The notes: generated from the letters alone by a model not told the origin. A stretch of DNA of 64,000 nt from Tropicibacter naphthalenivorans (GCF_900176475.1 NZ_FWXX01000009.1:86493-150492); one strand, 5' to 3'. Shown: positions 1 to 8,739, numbered from the stretch's first letter. Program-made: numbers and translations.

Positions 1-1983
1 ATACTCCTTGCTCTTGTCGAGATTGATCTTCAGGCGGTCATGCACCTCGGCGTCGAAGTTCTCCAGCAGCTTCCGCCGAGTGTCCTCCATCGCAACGCTG
101 ATGTTCTCGTCCATTTCGCCCCGAAGCCGAGAGAACTCGGTCTCGATCTCTTCTGTTGTTCTGCACGTCTGGTAGATGGTGACGATCCGCTTTTCGAATT
201 CGACACCGGACTCGATTGACCCCAAAACCTCGTCGGAAGCGCCGAACACCCCGGAGAATAGCTGAAACTTTTCGGCCAGAAGCTCGTAAACGCGTTGGTC
301 TGCGGCATTGTTTTTGTTCAGGAAATTGACAACCACAACGTCATAGAGCTGGCCGTAGCGGTGGCAACGACCAATGCGTTGCTCGATTCGCTGGGGGTTC
401 CAAGGCAGATCGTAGTTCACCACGATGGAACAGAATTGAAGGTTGATGCCTTCTGCGGCGGCCTCTGTTGCAATCATGATCGAGGCATTCTCGCGGAAGT
501 ACTCGACCAATGCCGCACGTATGTCGGCTGTCCGTGAGCCAGTAATGCGATCGCTACCTTTGTGCTTTTCGAGCCAGGCATCATAGATCTGTTTGGATTG
601 CTCGTCGGTGTTAGACCCGTTGAAAAGAACGAGCTCATCGCCGTAGCCGTTGTCTGACAGAAGGCGGACAAGATACTCTTGGGTGCGGCGTGACTCTGTG
701 AAGATGATAGCCTTCTGCGCGGCACCAAGTTGTTGGGTCTTGGCGAAACCAGCACTCAACGCGCTGAGAAGTGCTTGCCCCTTCGCGTTTTCAGAAATCG
801 AAACAGCGAGGTCGCGGAATTCGCGTAGGTCGGAGATTTCCTTCTTGATCGCGTTCACATCTTCCGGGGACAGCAATTCGGGCTGGTCATTGCTTTCTGG
901 CCACTCGTCTGCGAGTTCATCGAACTCCTCGTAGTCTTCCGCTAGTTCCTCCTCGAGCTTGCTCCGCAGGTCAGTGTCTTGCTTGAGTTGCCGCTCAAGC
1001 TTCCGCGCAAGGGAGTCGAGAGCGCCTGCGATGGCGAAAGTCGAGGATGCGAGCAGCTTCCGCATGATCAACGTCATTAGGGTTCGCTGCGATGACGGCA
1101 ACGCGTGCAGAGAAGGCCTTCGGAGGTAATCCGATACCATGTCGTAAAGAGCCTGCTCTGCCTCGGTTGGCACGAACTCCTGCGTGATCGGAATGCGATT
1201 TGTGTACCGTATATATTCGAGCACCTGGCGACGGAGCGTTCGATGGCAGACAGCTTGCAGTCGCAGCTTCAGTTCGTCGAACTGATCATCACCGGTCAGC
1301 CGCGCGTACTTGGCCCTAAAGCTCTTGGCGTCACCGAAGGTGAAGTCATCGATTAGGCTGACGAGTCCGTACAACTCCATCAGCGAGTTCTGCAGGGGCG
1401 TGGCGGTCAACAGGATCTTGGGCGCGTTCATGAGTGCGCCCTTCAGAGTGCGTCCGATCCGATTGTCTGGTCGGTACACGTTCCTAAGGCGATGCGCCTC
1501 GTCGATCACCACCAAATCCCAAGGAATGACCATCAAAGCCTCGGCGTGCCGTGCCGCAAATTGAAAAGAGGAGATCACAAGGCGCTTCTGATCGAATGGG
1601 CTACGCACCCCATCCTTCGACATCTTGTTGTAGTTCTTCGCCTCGAGGATAAGCGTCGGAAGGAAGAACTTTTCCTCGACCTCTTGCGACCACTGCTTCC
1701 GCAAGTTGGCTGGCGTAATGATCAGAATGCGACGTTTCCCTTCGGCCCATTTCTGAGCGAGAACCAATCCAGCCTCGATTGTTTTTCCAAGACCCACTTC
1801 GTCAGCCAGAATCGCCCCTTTCGAGAGCGGTGACTTGAACGCAAACAGCGCGGCTTCAACTTGATGAGGATTGAGGTCCACCTGCGCGTCCAACAGTGCC
1901 CCAGCGATTTTTTCATTGTCGGCGACGGAATGCCGCTTGCTCAGTTCGTGCGCAAATAGCTTGGCGTGATACTCTGTGATCAA
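1..1983 (-). CDS. SNF2-family DEAD/DEAH-box helicase, C-terminus cut off by the window edge
   Basis: The reading frame runs without a stop for 661 codons from a TTG at 1983 to the first base of the window, so the C-terminus is missing. The N-terminus (ITEYHAKLFAHEL) is a recognisable start for this helicase family. Walker A (ADEVGLGKT) lies near residues 60-68 (nt ~1780-1806). The DEAH box (VVIDEAH) is at nt 1492-1503, a TATPLQNS motif III follows, and motif VI (QRIGRCHRYGQ) lies at about nt 349-381. The region between the two RecA lobes is rich in Glu/Asp and may be a coiled coil. The TTG start sits one base after the stop of the upstream WYL regulator (TGAATTG), implying coupled translation. 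Helicases of this type occur in phage-defence loci, and the WYL partner supports that. The remaining genes of the system lie outside the window, so the system type cannot be named. Confidence 0.85.
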   Translation of the reverse strand, partial: MITEYHAKLFAHELSKRHSVADNEKIAGALLDAQVDLNPHQVEAALFAFKSPLSKGAILADEVGLGKTIEAGLVLAQKWAEGKRRILIITPANLRKQWSQEVEEKFFLPTLILEAKNYNKMSKDGVRSPFDQKRLVISSFQFAARHAEALMVIPWDLVVIDEAHRLRNVYRPDNRIGRTLKGALMNAPKILLTATPLQNSLMELYGLVSLIDDFTFGDAKSFRAKYARLTGDDQFDELKLRLQAVCHRTLRRQVLEYIRYTNRIPITQEFVPTEAEQALYDMVSDYLRRPSLHALPSSQRTLMTLIMRKLLASSTFAIAGALDSLARKLERQLKQDTDLRSKLEEELAEDYEEFDELADEWPESNDQPELLSPEDVNAIKKEISDLREFRDLAVSISENAKGQALLSALSAGFAKTQQLGAAQKAIIFTESRRTQEYLVRLLSDNGYGDELVLFNGSNTDEQSKQIYDAWLEKHKGSDRITGSRTADIRAALVEYFRENASIMIATEAAAEGINLQFCSIVVNYDLPWNPQRIEQRIGRCHRYGQLYDVVVVNFLNKNNAADQRVYELLAEKFQLFSGVFGASDEVLGSIESGVEFEKRIVTIYQTCRTTEEIETEFSRLRGEMDENISVAMEDTRRKLLENFDAEVHDRLKINLDKSKEY

Positions 1984-1984
1984 T

Positions 1985-2890
1985 TCAGCACTCCGGAACC
2001 TGGCTTGCAGGACCGACGGCATTGCCGACGGAGGGGATATGGCAAGTAATGAGTTCCCGATTGAGGAGCACGATCTGCTGATCCTGCGGCTTCCTGGCGA
2101 ATGGATCCGTGTCCAGCCCAAGGCGCTTGAGGGTGTAATAGAGAAGTGCACGGCGAACCTTGATTTCGGCTTTCCCGTCTTGCATGCCGTAGTCGAGCGC
2201 GATCACCTTGGCCTGTGTCTCGGACAGGTCCGGGTGGGGCCCCACCTTCAGCGTGACCTCCGAATGCCAGTCGTCGTCTTCGGCGGCAGAGGTTGCAGCA
2301 TCGGCGGTCTCGCGCACCTCAAGTATCCGAGACAGCAGGAAGTCCTTGAAACTATTGCCCGTCATGCAAAAGGCTCGCGCATGCCAACGAAACCCATCGA
2401 AGGCAATGGCGTGGGGCGCAATCCAGCGCCAACGCGGCTCGGGATTGGACAAGGATTGGTAGTTGATCTCTATCGCCTCAGTCCGGCGAATGGCACCAAC
2501 GACCGCGCGTAAGGTTTCAGGATGAACGCCGCGCACAGGAGTAGGCGTCGAGCCAAAGGCCGGCAGGTCAGTGGTCCAGCAGTCATCGCGGTCGAGGAGC
2601 CCATCCTCAAGGGAGCGCAGCTGGGCCAGGTAGCGGCCAGCGTCCAGCTTTCCGAACACAGACTTGAAGCCCGGGCCGCGCACATAGGTGCGCGCGCTCT
2701 TGTCGTAGGTCATGTTGTCGGGGGCAAAGCTGATGTAGCGATTCAGGTCGGTTGAAGCCTGGTTCACCGACAGCCCGAACTGCTCCATGACATCGCTTCG
2801 GTTCACATGACCCTCCCAGAACAGGCGAAACTCGATGAACTCGAGCCGCTGCTCGACGCCCCAGCGAAGTTCCGACCTGTCGATTTCCAC
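1985..2890 (-). CDS. WYL-domain transcriptional regulator, BrxR/CapW-like
   Basis: The protein has about 301 residues with an N-terminal winged helix (RWGVEQRLEFIEFRLFWEG followed by a DLNRY segment), a central WYL-type fold and a C-terminal extension. This three-part layout and the N-terminal signature match BrxR/CapW regulators, which repress phage-defence operons by binding palindromic operators. The frame is open up to a TTG at 2938. I prefer the GTG at 2890 because GGCGGGAG lies just upstream and because it places RWG about ten residues from the start, as in the family. The gene is directly followed by the helicase on the same strand. Two perfect palindromes upstream are candidate operators. 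Function is inferred from domain similarity and context. Confidence 0.8.
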   Translation of the reverse strand: MEIDRSELRWGVEQRLEFIEFRLFWEGHVNRSDVMEQFGLSVNQASTDLNRYISFAPDNMTYDKSARTYVRGPGFKSVFGKLDAGRYLAQLRSLEDGLLDRDDCWTTDLPAFGSTPTPVRGVHPETLRAVVGAIRRTEAIEINYQSLSNPEPRWRWIAPHAIAFDGFRWHARAFCMTGNSFKDFLLSRILEVRETADAATSAAEDDDWHSEVTLKVGPHPDLSETQAKVIALDYGMQDGKAEIKVRRALLYYTLKRLGLDTDPFARKPQDQQIVLLNRELITCHIPSVGNAVGPASQVPEC

Positions 2891-2933
2891 TACGCGCTCC
2901 CGCCTTGGTCGATGCGCACGATTACTATGCGCG

Positions 2934-2946
2934 CCCAATTATTGGG
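2934..2946. promoter_or_regulatory. 13-bp palindrome upstream of the WYL regulator
   Basis: CCCAAT-T-ATTGGG is a perfect 6-bp inverted repeat around one base. It lies 44-56 bp upstream of the preferred GTG start of the WYL gene and overlaps the alternative TTG start. This is where a repressor site overlapping the promoter would be expected. Autoregulation is inferred from BrxR/CapW relatives. Confidence 0.4.
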
Positions 2947-2977
2947 TTCTAGCCGACGCTATCCGACGGGGTGAGCG

Positions 2978-2997
2978 CGCGCAATCGAAATTGCGCG
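2978..2997. promoter_or_regulatory. 20-bp palindrome (8-bp arms) upstream of the WYL regulator
   Basis: CGCGCAAT-CGAA-ATTGCGCG is a perfect inverted repeat of 8-bp arms with a 4-base centre, about 90 bp upstream of the WYL gene. It could be an operator for that dimeric regulator or a hairpin. There is no T-run after it, so it is not a good terminator. Confidence 0.45.
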
Positions 2998-3138
2998 TAA
3001 AGCGATTGATATTGCTGGGGGTTGTGGGTGGGACCTAGTTTCAGCAGGGATCGCGCAGTCACCGATCAGGCATGATGGCGGTCCTCACTGTTCAGCTTCC
3101 CTGCGGCATGCGGCACGGGGGACGTCAGGCTGCATGGC

Positions 3139-3339
3139 TCAGTCCCCGGCCTTGTCCGCTGGGATCTCGCTCAGCTCCCGATTTTCGAATGCCACGACAT
3201 CCTCCATCCGGTAGATGACCAAGCGTCCGATCTTGATGAAGCGCGGCCCTTCGCCAAGGGAGCGCCAGTATTCGAGGGTCCTGTGGCTGATCCTCCATCG
3301 TGCTGCCAGCTCAATTTGGGTCAGACGGGTGTCAAACAT
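3139..3339 (-). CDS. Small HTH DNA-binding protein (AlpA/excisionase-like)
   Basis: This is a 66-residue protein with the pattern ELAARWRIS-RTLEYWR followed by GPRFIKIG-VIYRMEDV. That is the layout of MerR-like HTH_17/AlpA proteins, which act as excisionases or phage/island regulators. The ATG at 3339 is chosen because AAAGGAAAC lies 5-6 bases upstream; a longer frame to 3396 lacks such a site. A close paralogue with the same leader sequence lies immediately upstream on the same strand (3442-3717), so the pair arose by tandem duplication. The position between a defence helicase locus and an integrase remnant suggests an island maintenance or excision role, which is inferred. Confidence 0.7.
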   Translation of the reverse strand: MFDTRLTQIELAARWRISHRTLEYWRSLGEGPRFIKIGRLVIYRMEDVVAFENRELSEIPADKAGD

Positions 3340-3441
3340 TTTCGTTTCCTTTCGTGCGATCTCAACGGCCGAAATGCAAACTCCCTGCGCGTCCATAACA
3401 ATGCTTCGCGCAGGGTTTTGCTGACGATGCCCGCGCGGGAT

Positions 3442-3717
3442 TCAGCGCCCGGCCTTTATCTCCTCCAGGTCGCGCAATTCTTGATTTTCGAACGCAAGGA
3501 CATCTTCGAGGCGGTAGATCACGCGCCCGCCGAGCTTCATGAAGCGCGGCCCATCGCCGATCCACCGCCACCGCTCAAGTGTCCTTGGGCTAATTCTCCA
3601 TCGAGCAGCCAGCTCGATTTGCGATTTGACTGAGGCACATTTCTCGCATTTTCGTTTCCTTTCGAGCGACCACCGTGGTCGCACGACAACGAATGCGTAG
3701 AAAGAAAACCTATTCAA
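3442..3717 (-). CDS. Small HTH DNA-binding protein, tandem paralogue with altered start region
   Basis: The C-terminal two-thirds match the 3139-3339 protein (ELAARWRIS-RTLERWR, GPRFMKLGG, VIYRLEDVLAFEN). The shared leader AAAGGAAACGAAAATG is also present here, but its ATG is out of frame with the HTH by one base. In frame the only ATG is at 3717, which adds an unusual N-terminal stretch of about 27 residues. Either the gene now uses the upstream ATG, or a small indel has broken the ancestral start and the gene is decaying. The product would be a DNA-binding excisionase-type protein. Confidence 0.5.
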   Translation of the reverse strand: MNRFSFYAFVVVRPRWSLERKRKCEKCASVKSQIELAARWRISPRTLERWRWIGDGPRFMKLGGRVIYRLEDVLAFENQELRDLEEIKAGR

Positions 3718-4511
3718 GTCAGTGCGTTGCGGGGTTTTTCGCGTTGCGGGCTACGTCCCTCGGACATTGGGCGCAGCAGCGAATTGCCCGGTGGACCGGC
3801 GTCAAATTGCGAAATGTTCCCTAGAAGTCCGTAGGACACGTTAGCCTGCCGGAGCTTCCTCAGGGGTCACAGGAGACGGTCCGGTTGGAAGCGCACTTCC
3901 TCCGCCACTAACCTAATAAGATCAACAGGTTAGTGAGTATTCTGGGGATCAGACACACAGATAGCTCCACAGTTGCGCCGCCTTTGGTTCCCGCTCAATG
4001 TCGTGCCCTATGCACAACGTTCAGCGGCAAACTTTCCGTCTGTCTCCATCCGCCGGAAGCATGATCACCACGGAGCCAGTGCCTTTGGATTGGCTGGTAG
4101 GGGGCATCCCATCGACGGGGGCGGGGTGGCTTTTCGCTTGAGCGGGGCCCCCATCAAGCCCGACATCAAGGGAACCCAGAATGCTACTAATGGCGGGTGA
4201 GAGGGAGCCTTGGCTTCCCCGGGCGACATGAAATTTCCAGCGCCATCAGGGCGAGGGCAAAGTTTGCAAATCCCGGCGTGAAGACCGGATCACCCAAGGG
4301 AGAAGCGCCATGAACGAGACGTCCAGCTGCTAGAACGGCAGCAAAGGCGGCCAGCCTATCACCATGTCGTCGCGTTAAATCGCAGACACTTGCTGCATCT
4401 GACATGCCCCCCATCGTAATGCAGATTCTGCGCCAACTCGGAAGGAGCAGACAAATGCGAAAGAGCCGTTCCACCGGTTAAGGGGACCGTGGCCCCGGTG
4501 GGGCCGCGTAA
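3718..4511. other. Gene-poor stretch with one inverted repeat
   Basis: No convincing gene is seen on either strand; the short frames present have no recognisable motif. The one clear structure is a perfect 9-bp inverted repeat, CACTAACCT at 3906-3914 and AGGTTAGTG at 3927-3935, separated by 12 bases. It is probably degraded mobile DNA, given the IS and integrase remnants that follow. Confidence 0.5.
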
Positions 4512-4697
4512 GCCCTGTACCAGATTATCGGGATGATCAAAGAGCAAGAGGCCGGCATGGCGACAGCCGAGGTTTGCCGAAGGCATGGCCAAAGCACGGC
4601 GACTTTCTACAAGTTGAAGGCCAAGTATGGCGGGATGGAAGTGTCCGAGGCGGTCAGGCTGAAGGCGCTCGAGGACAAGGACGCTAAGCTCAAGCGC
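4512..4697 (+). pseudogene. IS3-family transposase orfA fragment
   Basis: The frame reads QIIGMIKEQEAGMATAEVC, then FYKLKAKYGGMEVSEA and LKALEDKDAKLKR. This is the helix-turn-helix orfA of a common IS3-family element. The normal beginning (RFTEEQ-like) is missing, being replaced after a TAA at 4509. The match stops after about 60 residues, and the frame then runs into unrelated sequence. No orfB follows, so this is an inactive scrap. Confidence 0.8.
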
Positions 4698-4904
4698 GCC
4701 GGACGCTTGAGCAATTTGGGGGCTCCGCGCCCCGCGCGCTTGCGTCAGACGCGGAAGCCGAACACCCAGATCCAACATGCAGACTCTCATTGTGAACGAG
4801 GGATCCGCAGGGGGGCAGGTCGGTCGGAACGGTATGACATTGTTTGGCTGCTGGAAGGACTTCGCGCATTGCAGGCGGTCGCGAATGACCGCGAAGCGCG
4901 GGTT

Positions 4905-5419
4905 GACACTGCGGCTTCTGAAGGCGGTCTCACGCCCCGGGACATTGGCATTCTTAAACGCGAGCACGTGCAGAATACACCTCGTGGCCGACGCCTCTAC
5001 TTCCGCCGGGCGATAACGGGCAAATTCATCAGCATTCCTGTGACGCCGGCGTTGGCGCGCCTCATCGACGGAACACCTGCAAGCCAAGAGTTCCTCATCG
5101 TTTCGCTTGAGGGGTGCTAGCTGACGCCGGAGCGCGCCTCCGTCATTGTCCGCGACCACAAGGCCCGTGCAAATGCGGCTGCCGAAAGAGACAAAGAAAA
5201 AATCCACATTCGCGATGAACTGCGGTTTTACGATATGCGAGCCACGGCGGCGATGGAATTTCTTCGCGCAGGTTGCAGTCTGAATGAGATCGCCGTCACA
5301 ATGGGATGGGGCTGCGTCATGCCGCCAACATCATCGAGAAAGATGCCGCCGTTGTACCCGAGATTGCGGATGAGGTTCTCGACAAGCTGTACGCGCAGCG
5401 ACAGAAACGCGAGGAATAG
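4905..5419 (+). pseudogene. Tyrosine recombinase/integrase C-terminal remnant
   Basis: The catalytic domain is recognisable: GLTPRDIGILKREHV, then ITGKFISIPVTPALARL, then FYDMRATAAMEFL-AG-SLNEIAVTMGW and HAANIIEK. It is interrupted by an in-frame TAG at 5118-5120 and by a one-base shift near 5310, after which the frame reads to a TAG at 5417-5419. At the position of the catalytic tyrosine (IEK-Tyr-AAV in relatives) the codon is GAT (Asp) at about 5342-5344. The N-terminal DNA-binding part is missing. It lies about 0.8 kb from the tRNA-Cys gene, consistent with an old integrated island. Confidence 0.75.
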
Positions 5420-5434
5420 GTCCCGCGCCTTTAT

Positions 5435-6097
5435 TCATCTCTCCCGCAAGAACACTTCATCTCCTGTCGCCCAGCCTAGGATCAACGGCATGCCGCAAGG
5501 AGCCGTGATCGTGCTGGGCGAATTGCGGTTTGGTGAAGCCCCCAGGAAGTCACAGAACGCCGCGAAGTTGTCATACCAGCGGTGCTCCTGCGAGAATGAC
5601 TGCACGATCATCGCGGCGGCCTCTGTCCCGAAACGGCGCGCCTCGATGATGGCTGCTGCTGTGCGATGGAAGAGTTGGTAATACATCTCTTCCGGAGGGT
5701 TGCTGCACCCGAGGAGATCGCAGATGGCAGACAGGCGCGCTCGCTTGCCATCCGAGGCGTTCCGCATCCAATCCCCGATAGTCCGGTCGAAAGGCTCGGC
5801 AACCTTCGCTTCCACGGCCACCGCGATCCGGCGATCAGATTCGCGCACCAAGGCAAAGACGTCGCACTGGCTTGCCGCACCACGGCCGGGCAGGGGGACC
5901 TTGTGCTCGGGTATCGCCAGCAACAGCTCTGCATCAGGCGCGAACATGGCTGCGATCTCCGGCGGCAACCCGGCCGCAGCTTCCCACGATTGAGCGGCGG
6001 CCATAGCTGAGTAGCCTGCGCGCCAGTGCTTGTCGGGATCGCCAAGCAAAGCGCGCCAGTCGAGAGGAGTGCGTGTCGGGATGTAGATCTTGGCCAT
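5435..6097 (-). CDS. DUF6946-like protein with possible PD-(D/E)XK nuclease motif
   Basis: The protein has 220 residues beginning MAKIYIPTRTP at the ATG at 6097. The frame extends further upstream, but that part runs through the tRNA and is not coding. The sequence resembles a conserved family of unknown function (DUF6946). Around residues 79-98 there is an Asp (QCDVFAL) followed by E-A-K (VAVEAKV). That spacing is typical of the D...ExK core of PD-(D/E)XK nuclease folds, but I cannot show nuclease activity. It lies between the integrase remnant and tRNA-Cys, so it is probably island cargo. Confidence 0.65.
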   Translation of the reverse strand: MAKIYIPTRTPLDWRALLGDPDKHWRAGYSAMAAAQSWEAAAGLPPEIAAMFAPDAELLLAIPEHKVPLPGRGAASQCDVFALVRESDRRIAVAVEAKVAEPFDRTIGDWMRNASDGKRARLSAICDLLGCSNPPEEMYYQLFHRTAAAIIEARRFGTEAAAMIVQSFSQEHRWYDNFAAFCDFLGASPNRNSPSTITAPCGMPLILGWATGDEVFLRER

Positions 6098-6250
6098 GCC
6101 AAAACATCGCCCAGAAGAGCCGAAGTTGGCAACAGTTCCGATGTTCAAAGGGCGGCGCGACAGGGCAGTTTGTAAACCAACCTGTAAACCGGGCATTTTC
6201 TGGCCCCTCGTAGTAGGTCCAATTTTGCCAGAAAGCTCAGAATAAAAATA

Positions 6251-6324
6251 TGGAGGCGAGTACCGGAATCGAACCGGTGTACACGGATTTGCAATCCGCT
6301 GCGTCACCACTCCGCCAACTCGCC
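6251..6324 (-). tRNA. tRNA-Cys (GCA)
   Basis: The minus strand folds as a standard tRNA. The acceptor stem GGCGAGT pairs with ACTCGCC, the T-arm is GGTTCGAATCC, and the anticodon loop is ATTGCAAAT with anticodon GCA. The 74-nt gene ends in an encoded discriminator base and CCA (TCCA). The flank at its 3' end leads into island DNA with an integrase remnant, so this tRNA is the probable attachment site. Confidence 0.95.
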
Positions 6325-6540
6325 TTCCGAATGCTCCGGGCGGGGCCCGGGGCGTGTGGTTGGCACTGATTATGCCCAACGTCGGGGCGCGTCAACTGCA
6401 TAATTCCCACTTTTCGACGCCCTGCTCGCAACCTTTGACAGGTGATCGCTTTCCCTCAATTTGAGGCGTGCAAGACATTGCCGCCGCTCGGCAAGTATGG
6501 CACAAACGTTGCAAAGTAACTGAACGAAAGAGTTTAGTGC

Positions 6541-7194
6541 ATGACCGATTTTGCCACTCGCCGCCGCATGATGGTCGACACGCAGGTGCGTCCGTCCGAT
6601 GTGACTGAATTCCCAATCATCGACGCCATGCTCAGCGTCCCGCGTGAGGCGTTCGTGCCCGGTGACAAGGTCGAAGCGGCCTATGTCAGCGAAGACGTGG
6701 ATCTTGGCGATGGCCGCGTCCTGCTGGACCCGCGGGTGTTTGCCAAGATGCTGGATGCGCTGAACCTGACCAATCAGGATCTCGTGCTCGATCTTGGGGC
6801 AGGGCTGGGCTATTCCTCTGCCGTGATCGCCATGATCGCCGAGGCGGTCGTGGCCGTTGAGGACGACGAGACGCGCGCCACCGAGGCGCAGGCGCTGCTG
6901 TCCGAGCATCACGCCGACAATGTCATCCTGCACGCCGGCGCATTGACCGACGGCGCGGCGGGCCACGGCCCCTATGATGCGATCATCATCGAAGGCGGCG
7001 TCGAGGAAATTCCGACCGCCGTGACTGATCAGCTCAAGGACGGTGGGCGGATCGCCGCCATCTTTATGGACGGGGCTTTGGGCACCGTCAAAGTCGGGCA
7101 TAAGCTGGACGGGACGATCAACTGGCGCTTTGCGTTCAACGGGACCGCGCCGGTTCTGGACGGGTTCAAAAAGGCCGCTGAATTCGCATTGTAA
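6541..7194 (+). CDS. pcm: Protein-L-isoaspartate O-methyltransferase family protein
   Basis: The protein has 217 residues. An SAM-binding motif I (LDLGAGLGYSS) lies near residues 84-94, and an N-terminal FATRRRMMVDTQVRPSDV segment is typical of the alphaproteobacterial branch. The family repairs isoaspartyl residues using S-adenosylmethionine. This short branch often sits directly before tolC, as here (30-base gap), and may have another substrate. The two genes are probably cotranscribed. Confidence 0.85.
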   Translation: MTDFATRRRMMVDTQVRPSDVTEFPIIDAMLSVPREAFVPGDKVEAAYVSEDVDLGDGRVLLDPRVFAKMLDALNLTNQDLVLDLGAGLGYSSAVIAMIAEAVVAVEDDETRATEAQALLSEHHADNVILHAGALTDGAAGHGPYDAIIIEGGVEEIPTAVTDQLKDGGRIAAIFMDGALGTVKVGHKLDGTINWRFAFNGTAPVLDGFKKAAEFAL

Positions 7195-7224
7195 GCGAAG
7201 GCCAACATAAGAAGGGGGCAAAAA

Positions 7225-8667
7225 ATGCTGAGCAGAATGCGAGCAAAGGTCGTGAAAACGGCCGCTATGGGCGCCCTTCTGGTGTCCACGGCGATGCCGG
7301 TGTGGGCAGAAACCTTGGCCGAGGCGCTGACCTCGGCCTATATGAATTCCGGCCTGCTGGAACAGAACCGCGCCACCCTGCGCGCCGCAGACGAAGACGT
7401 GGCACAGGCCTTTGCGGCGCTGCGGCCCGTTCTTAGCTGGCAAAGCGATATTCAACGGACGTTTGGCACCAGTGGCGGGATCGTCACGGATCGGAGCTCG
7501 GCGGCCTTTGGTCAGTTCCGGATCGGCGGCTCAGTGTCCAACTCGGCGTCCTTTAGCCTGTTGGCCGAATTGGTGCTGTACCGCGGTGGCCGCAACAAGC
7601 TGGGCATCGACGCCGCGAAAGAGGCCGTGCTGGCGACCCGTGCAGGCCTGCTGGCGATTGAGCAGCAGGTTCTGTTCGACGCGGCGAGCGCCTTTATGGA
7701 AATGCGCCGCGCGACGGAAACCGTCGCCCTTCGGCAGAACAACGTGCGTGTGATCCGCCAAGAGGTGCGTGCCGCGCGGGACCGTTTCGATGTGGGCGAA
7801 GTGACCCGCACCGATGTCGCCTTGGCCGAGGCGCGCTTGGCTGCGGCGCAATCCGCGCTGGCTGCCGCCGAAGGCTCGCTGGTCTTGGCGCAAGAGGAAT
7901 ATCTCGCCACCGTGGGGCACAAGCCCGGCGCGTTGCAATCGCCGCGGTCTTTGCCCAAGCTGCCCGCCAGCGTCGACGCGGCCAAGGCGCAGGCCGTGCG
8001 CCAGCACCCGCAGATGATCAGCGCGCAACATGCTGTGACCGCTGCGGAAATTGGTGTGCTGATCGCCAAGGGCGCGACCAAGCCGACGGTGTCGCTGTCT
8101 GGCGGGTTGAACACCCAAGAGGACTTTGATTCCAAGTCGTTTAGCCGCGGTGGCAGTGTCACCCTGCGGGCCACTGGCCCGATTTATAGCGGCGGGGCGC
8201 TGAACTCGGCGATTCGCAAATCGCGCGCGCAGCGCGACGAGGAACGCGGCCGCCTGCATGTGGTTCAGGCGGAGGTGATCCAGAACGTTGGCAACGCCTA
8301 CGTGCAACTCGGCGTCGCCCGCGCCAGCCGCGCCTCTTTCGAATCGCAGGTTCGGGCCGCCACGGTCGCCTTCCGCGGTGTCCGTGAAGAGGCGGCGCTT
8401 GGCGCGCGCACCACGCTGGACGTGCTCGATGCCGAACAGGAACTGCTCGACGCCCGCGCCAGCCTGATTTCCGCGCAGGTGGACGAAGCCATCGCCGCCT
8501 ACGCTGTTTTGGGCGCGCTGGGGCTGCTGACGGCGGATGCGCTGCACCTGAACGTGCCGAAATTCGACCCGGCAGAGTATTACAACCTCGTGCGCAAATC
8601 CCCCGCCAGCCTGTCCAAGCAGGGGCGTGAACTGGATCGTGTCCTAAAGGCCCTCGGAAAAGATTAA
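7225..8667 (+). CDS. tolC: TolC-family outer membrane efflux/secretion protein
   Basis: The protein has 480 residues with an N-terminal signal peptide cleaved near VWA-ET (residues ~28-30). Two similar halves of long amphipathic helices follow, with FDVGEVTRTDV in the first half and ALGARTTLDVLDAEQEL in the second, as in TolC. It forms the outer membrane channel for type I secretion and efflux pumps. SD GAAGGGGG lies upstream of the ATG. No inner membrane partner lies beside it. It could serve export of the RTX proteins encoded elsewhere in the window, which is an inference. Confidence 0.9.
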   Translation: MLSRMRAKVVKTAAMGALLVSTAMPVWAETLAEALTSAYMNSGLLEQNRATLRAADEDVAQAFAALRPVLSWQSDIQRTFGTSGGIVTDRSSAAFGQFRIGGSVSNSASFSLLAELVLYRGGRNKLGIDAAKEAVLATRAGLLAIEQQVLFDAASAFMEMRRATETVALRQNNVRVIRQEVRAARDRFDVGEVTRTDVALAEARLAAAQSALAAAEGSLVLAQEEYLATVGHKPGALQSPRSLPKLPASVDAAKAQAVRQHPQMISAQHAVTAAEIGVLIAKGATKPTVSLSGGLNTQEDFDSKSFSRGGSVTLRATGPIYSGGALNSAIRKSRAQRDEERGRLHVVQAEVIQNVGNAYVQLGVARASRASFESQVRAATVAFRGVREEAALGARTTLDVLDAEQELLDARASLISAQVDEAIAAYAVLGALGLLTADALHLNVPKFDPAEYYNLVRKSPASLSKQGRELDRVLKALGKD

Positions 8668-8739
8668 CTTTTTCCACATCTGTTGTGAGAATCTCGGCGG
8701 GCGGGTAAAGTCCGTCCTGAGGCAGAGTGGTAAAAAAGA

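Noticed and set aside
4359..5207. A 282-codon minus-strand frame
   Set aside because: It is antisense to recognisable IS3 orfA and integrase remnants; the translation has no motif.
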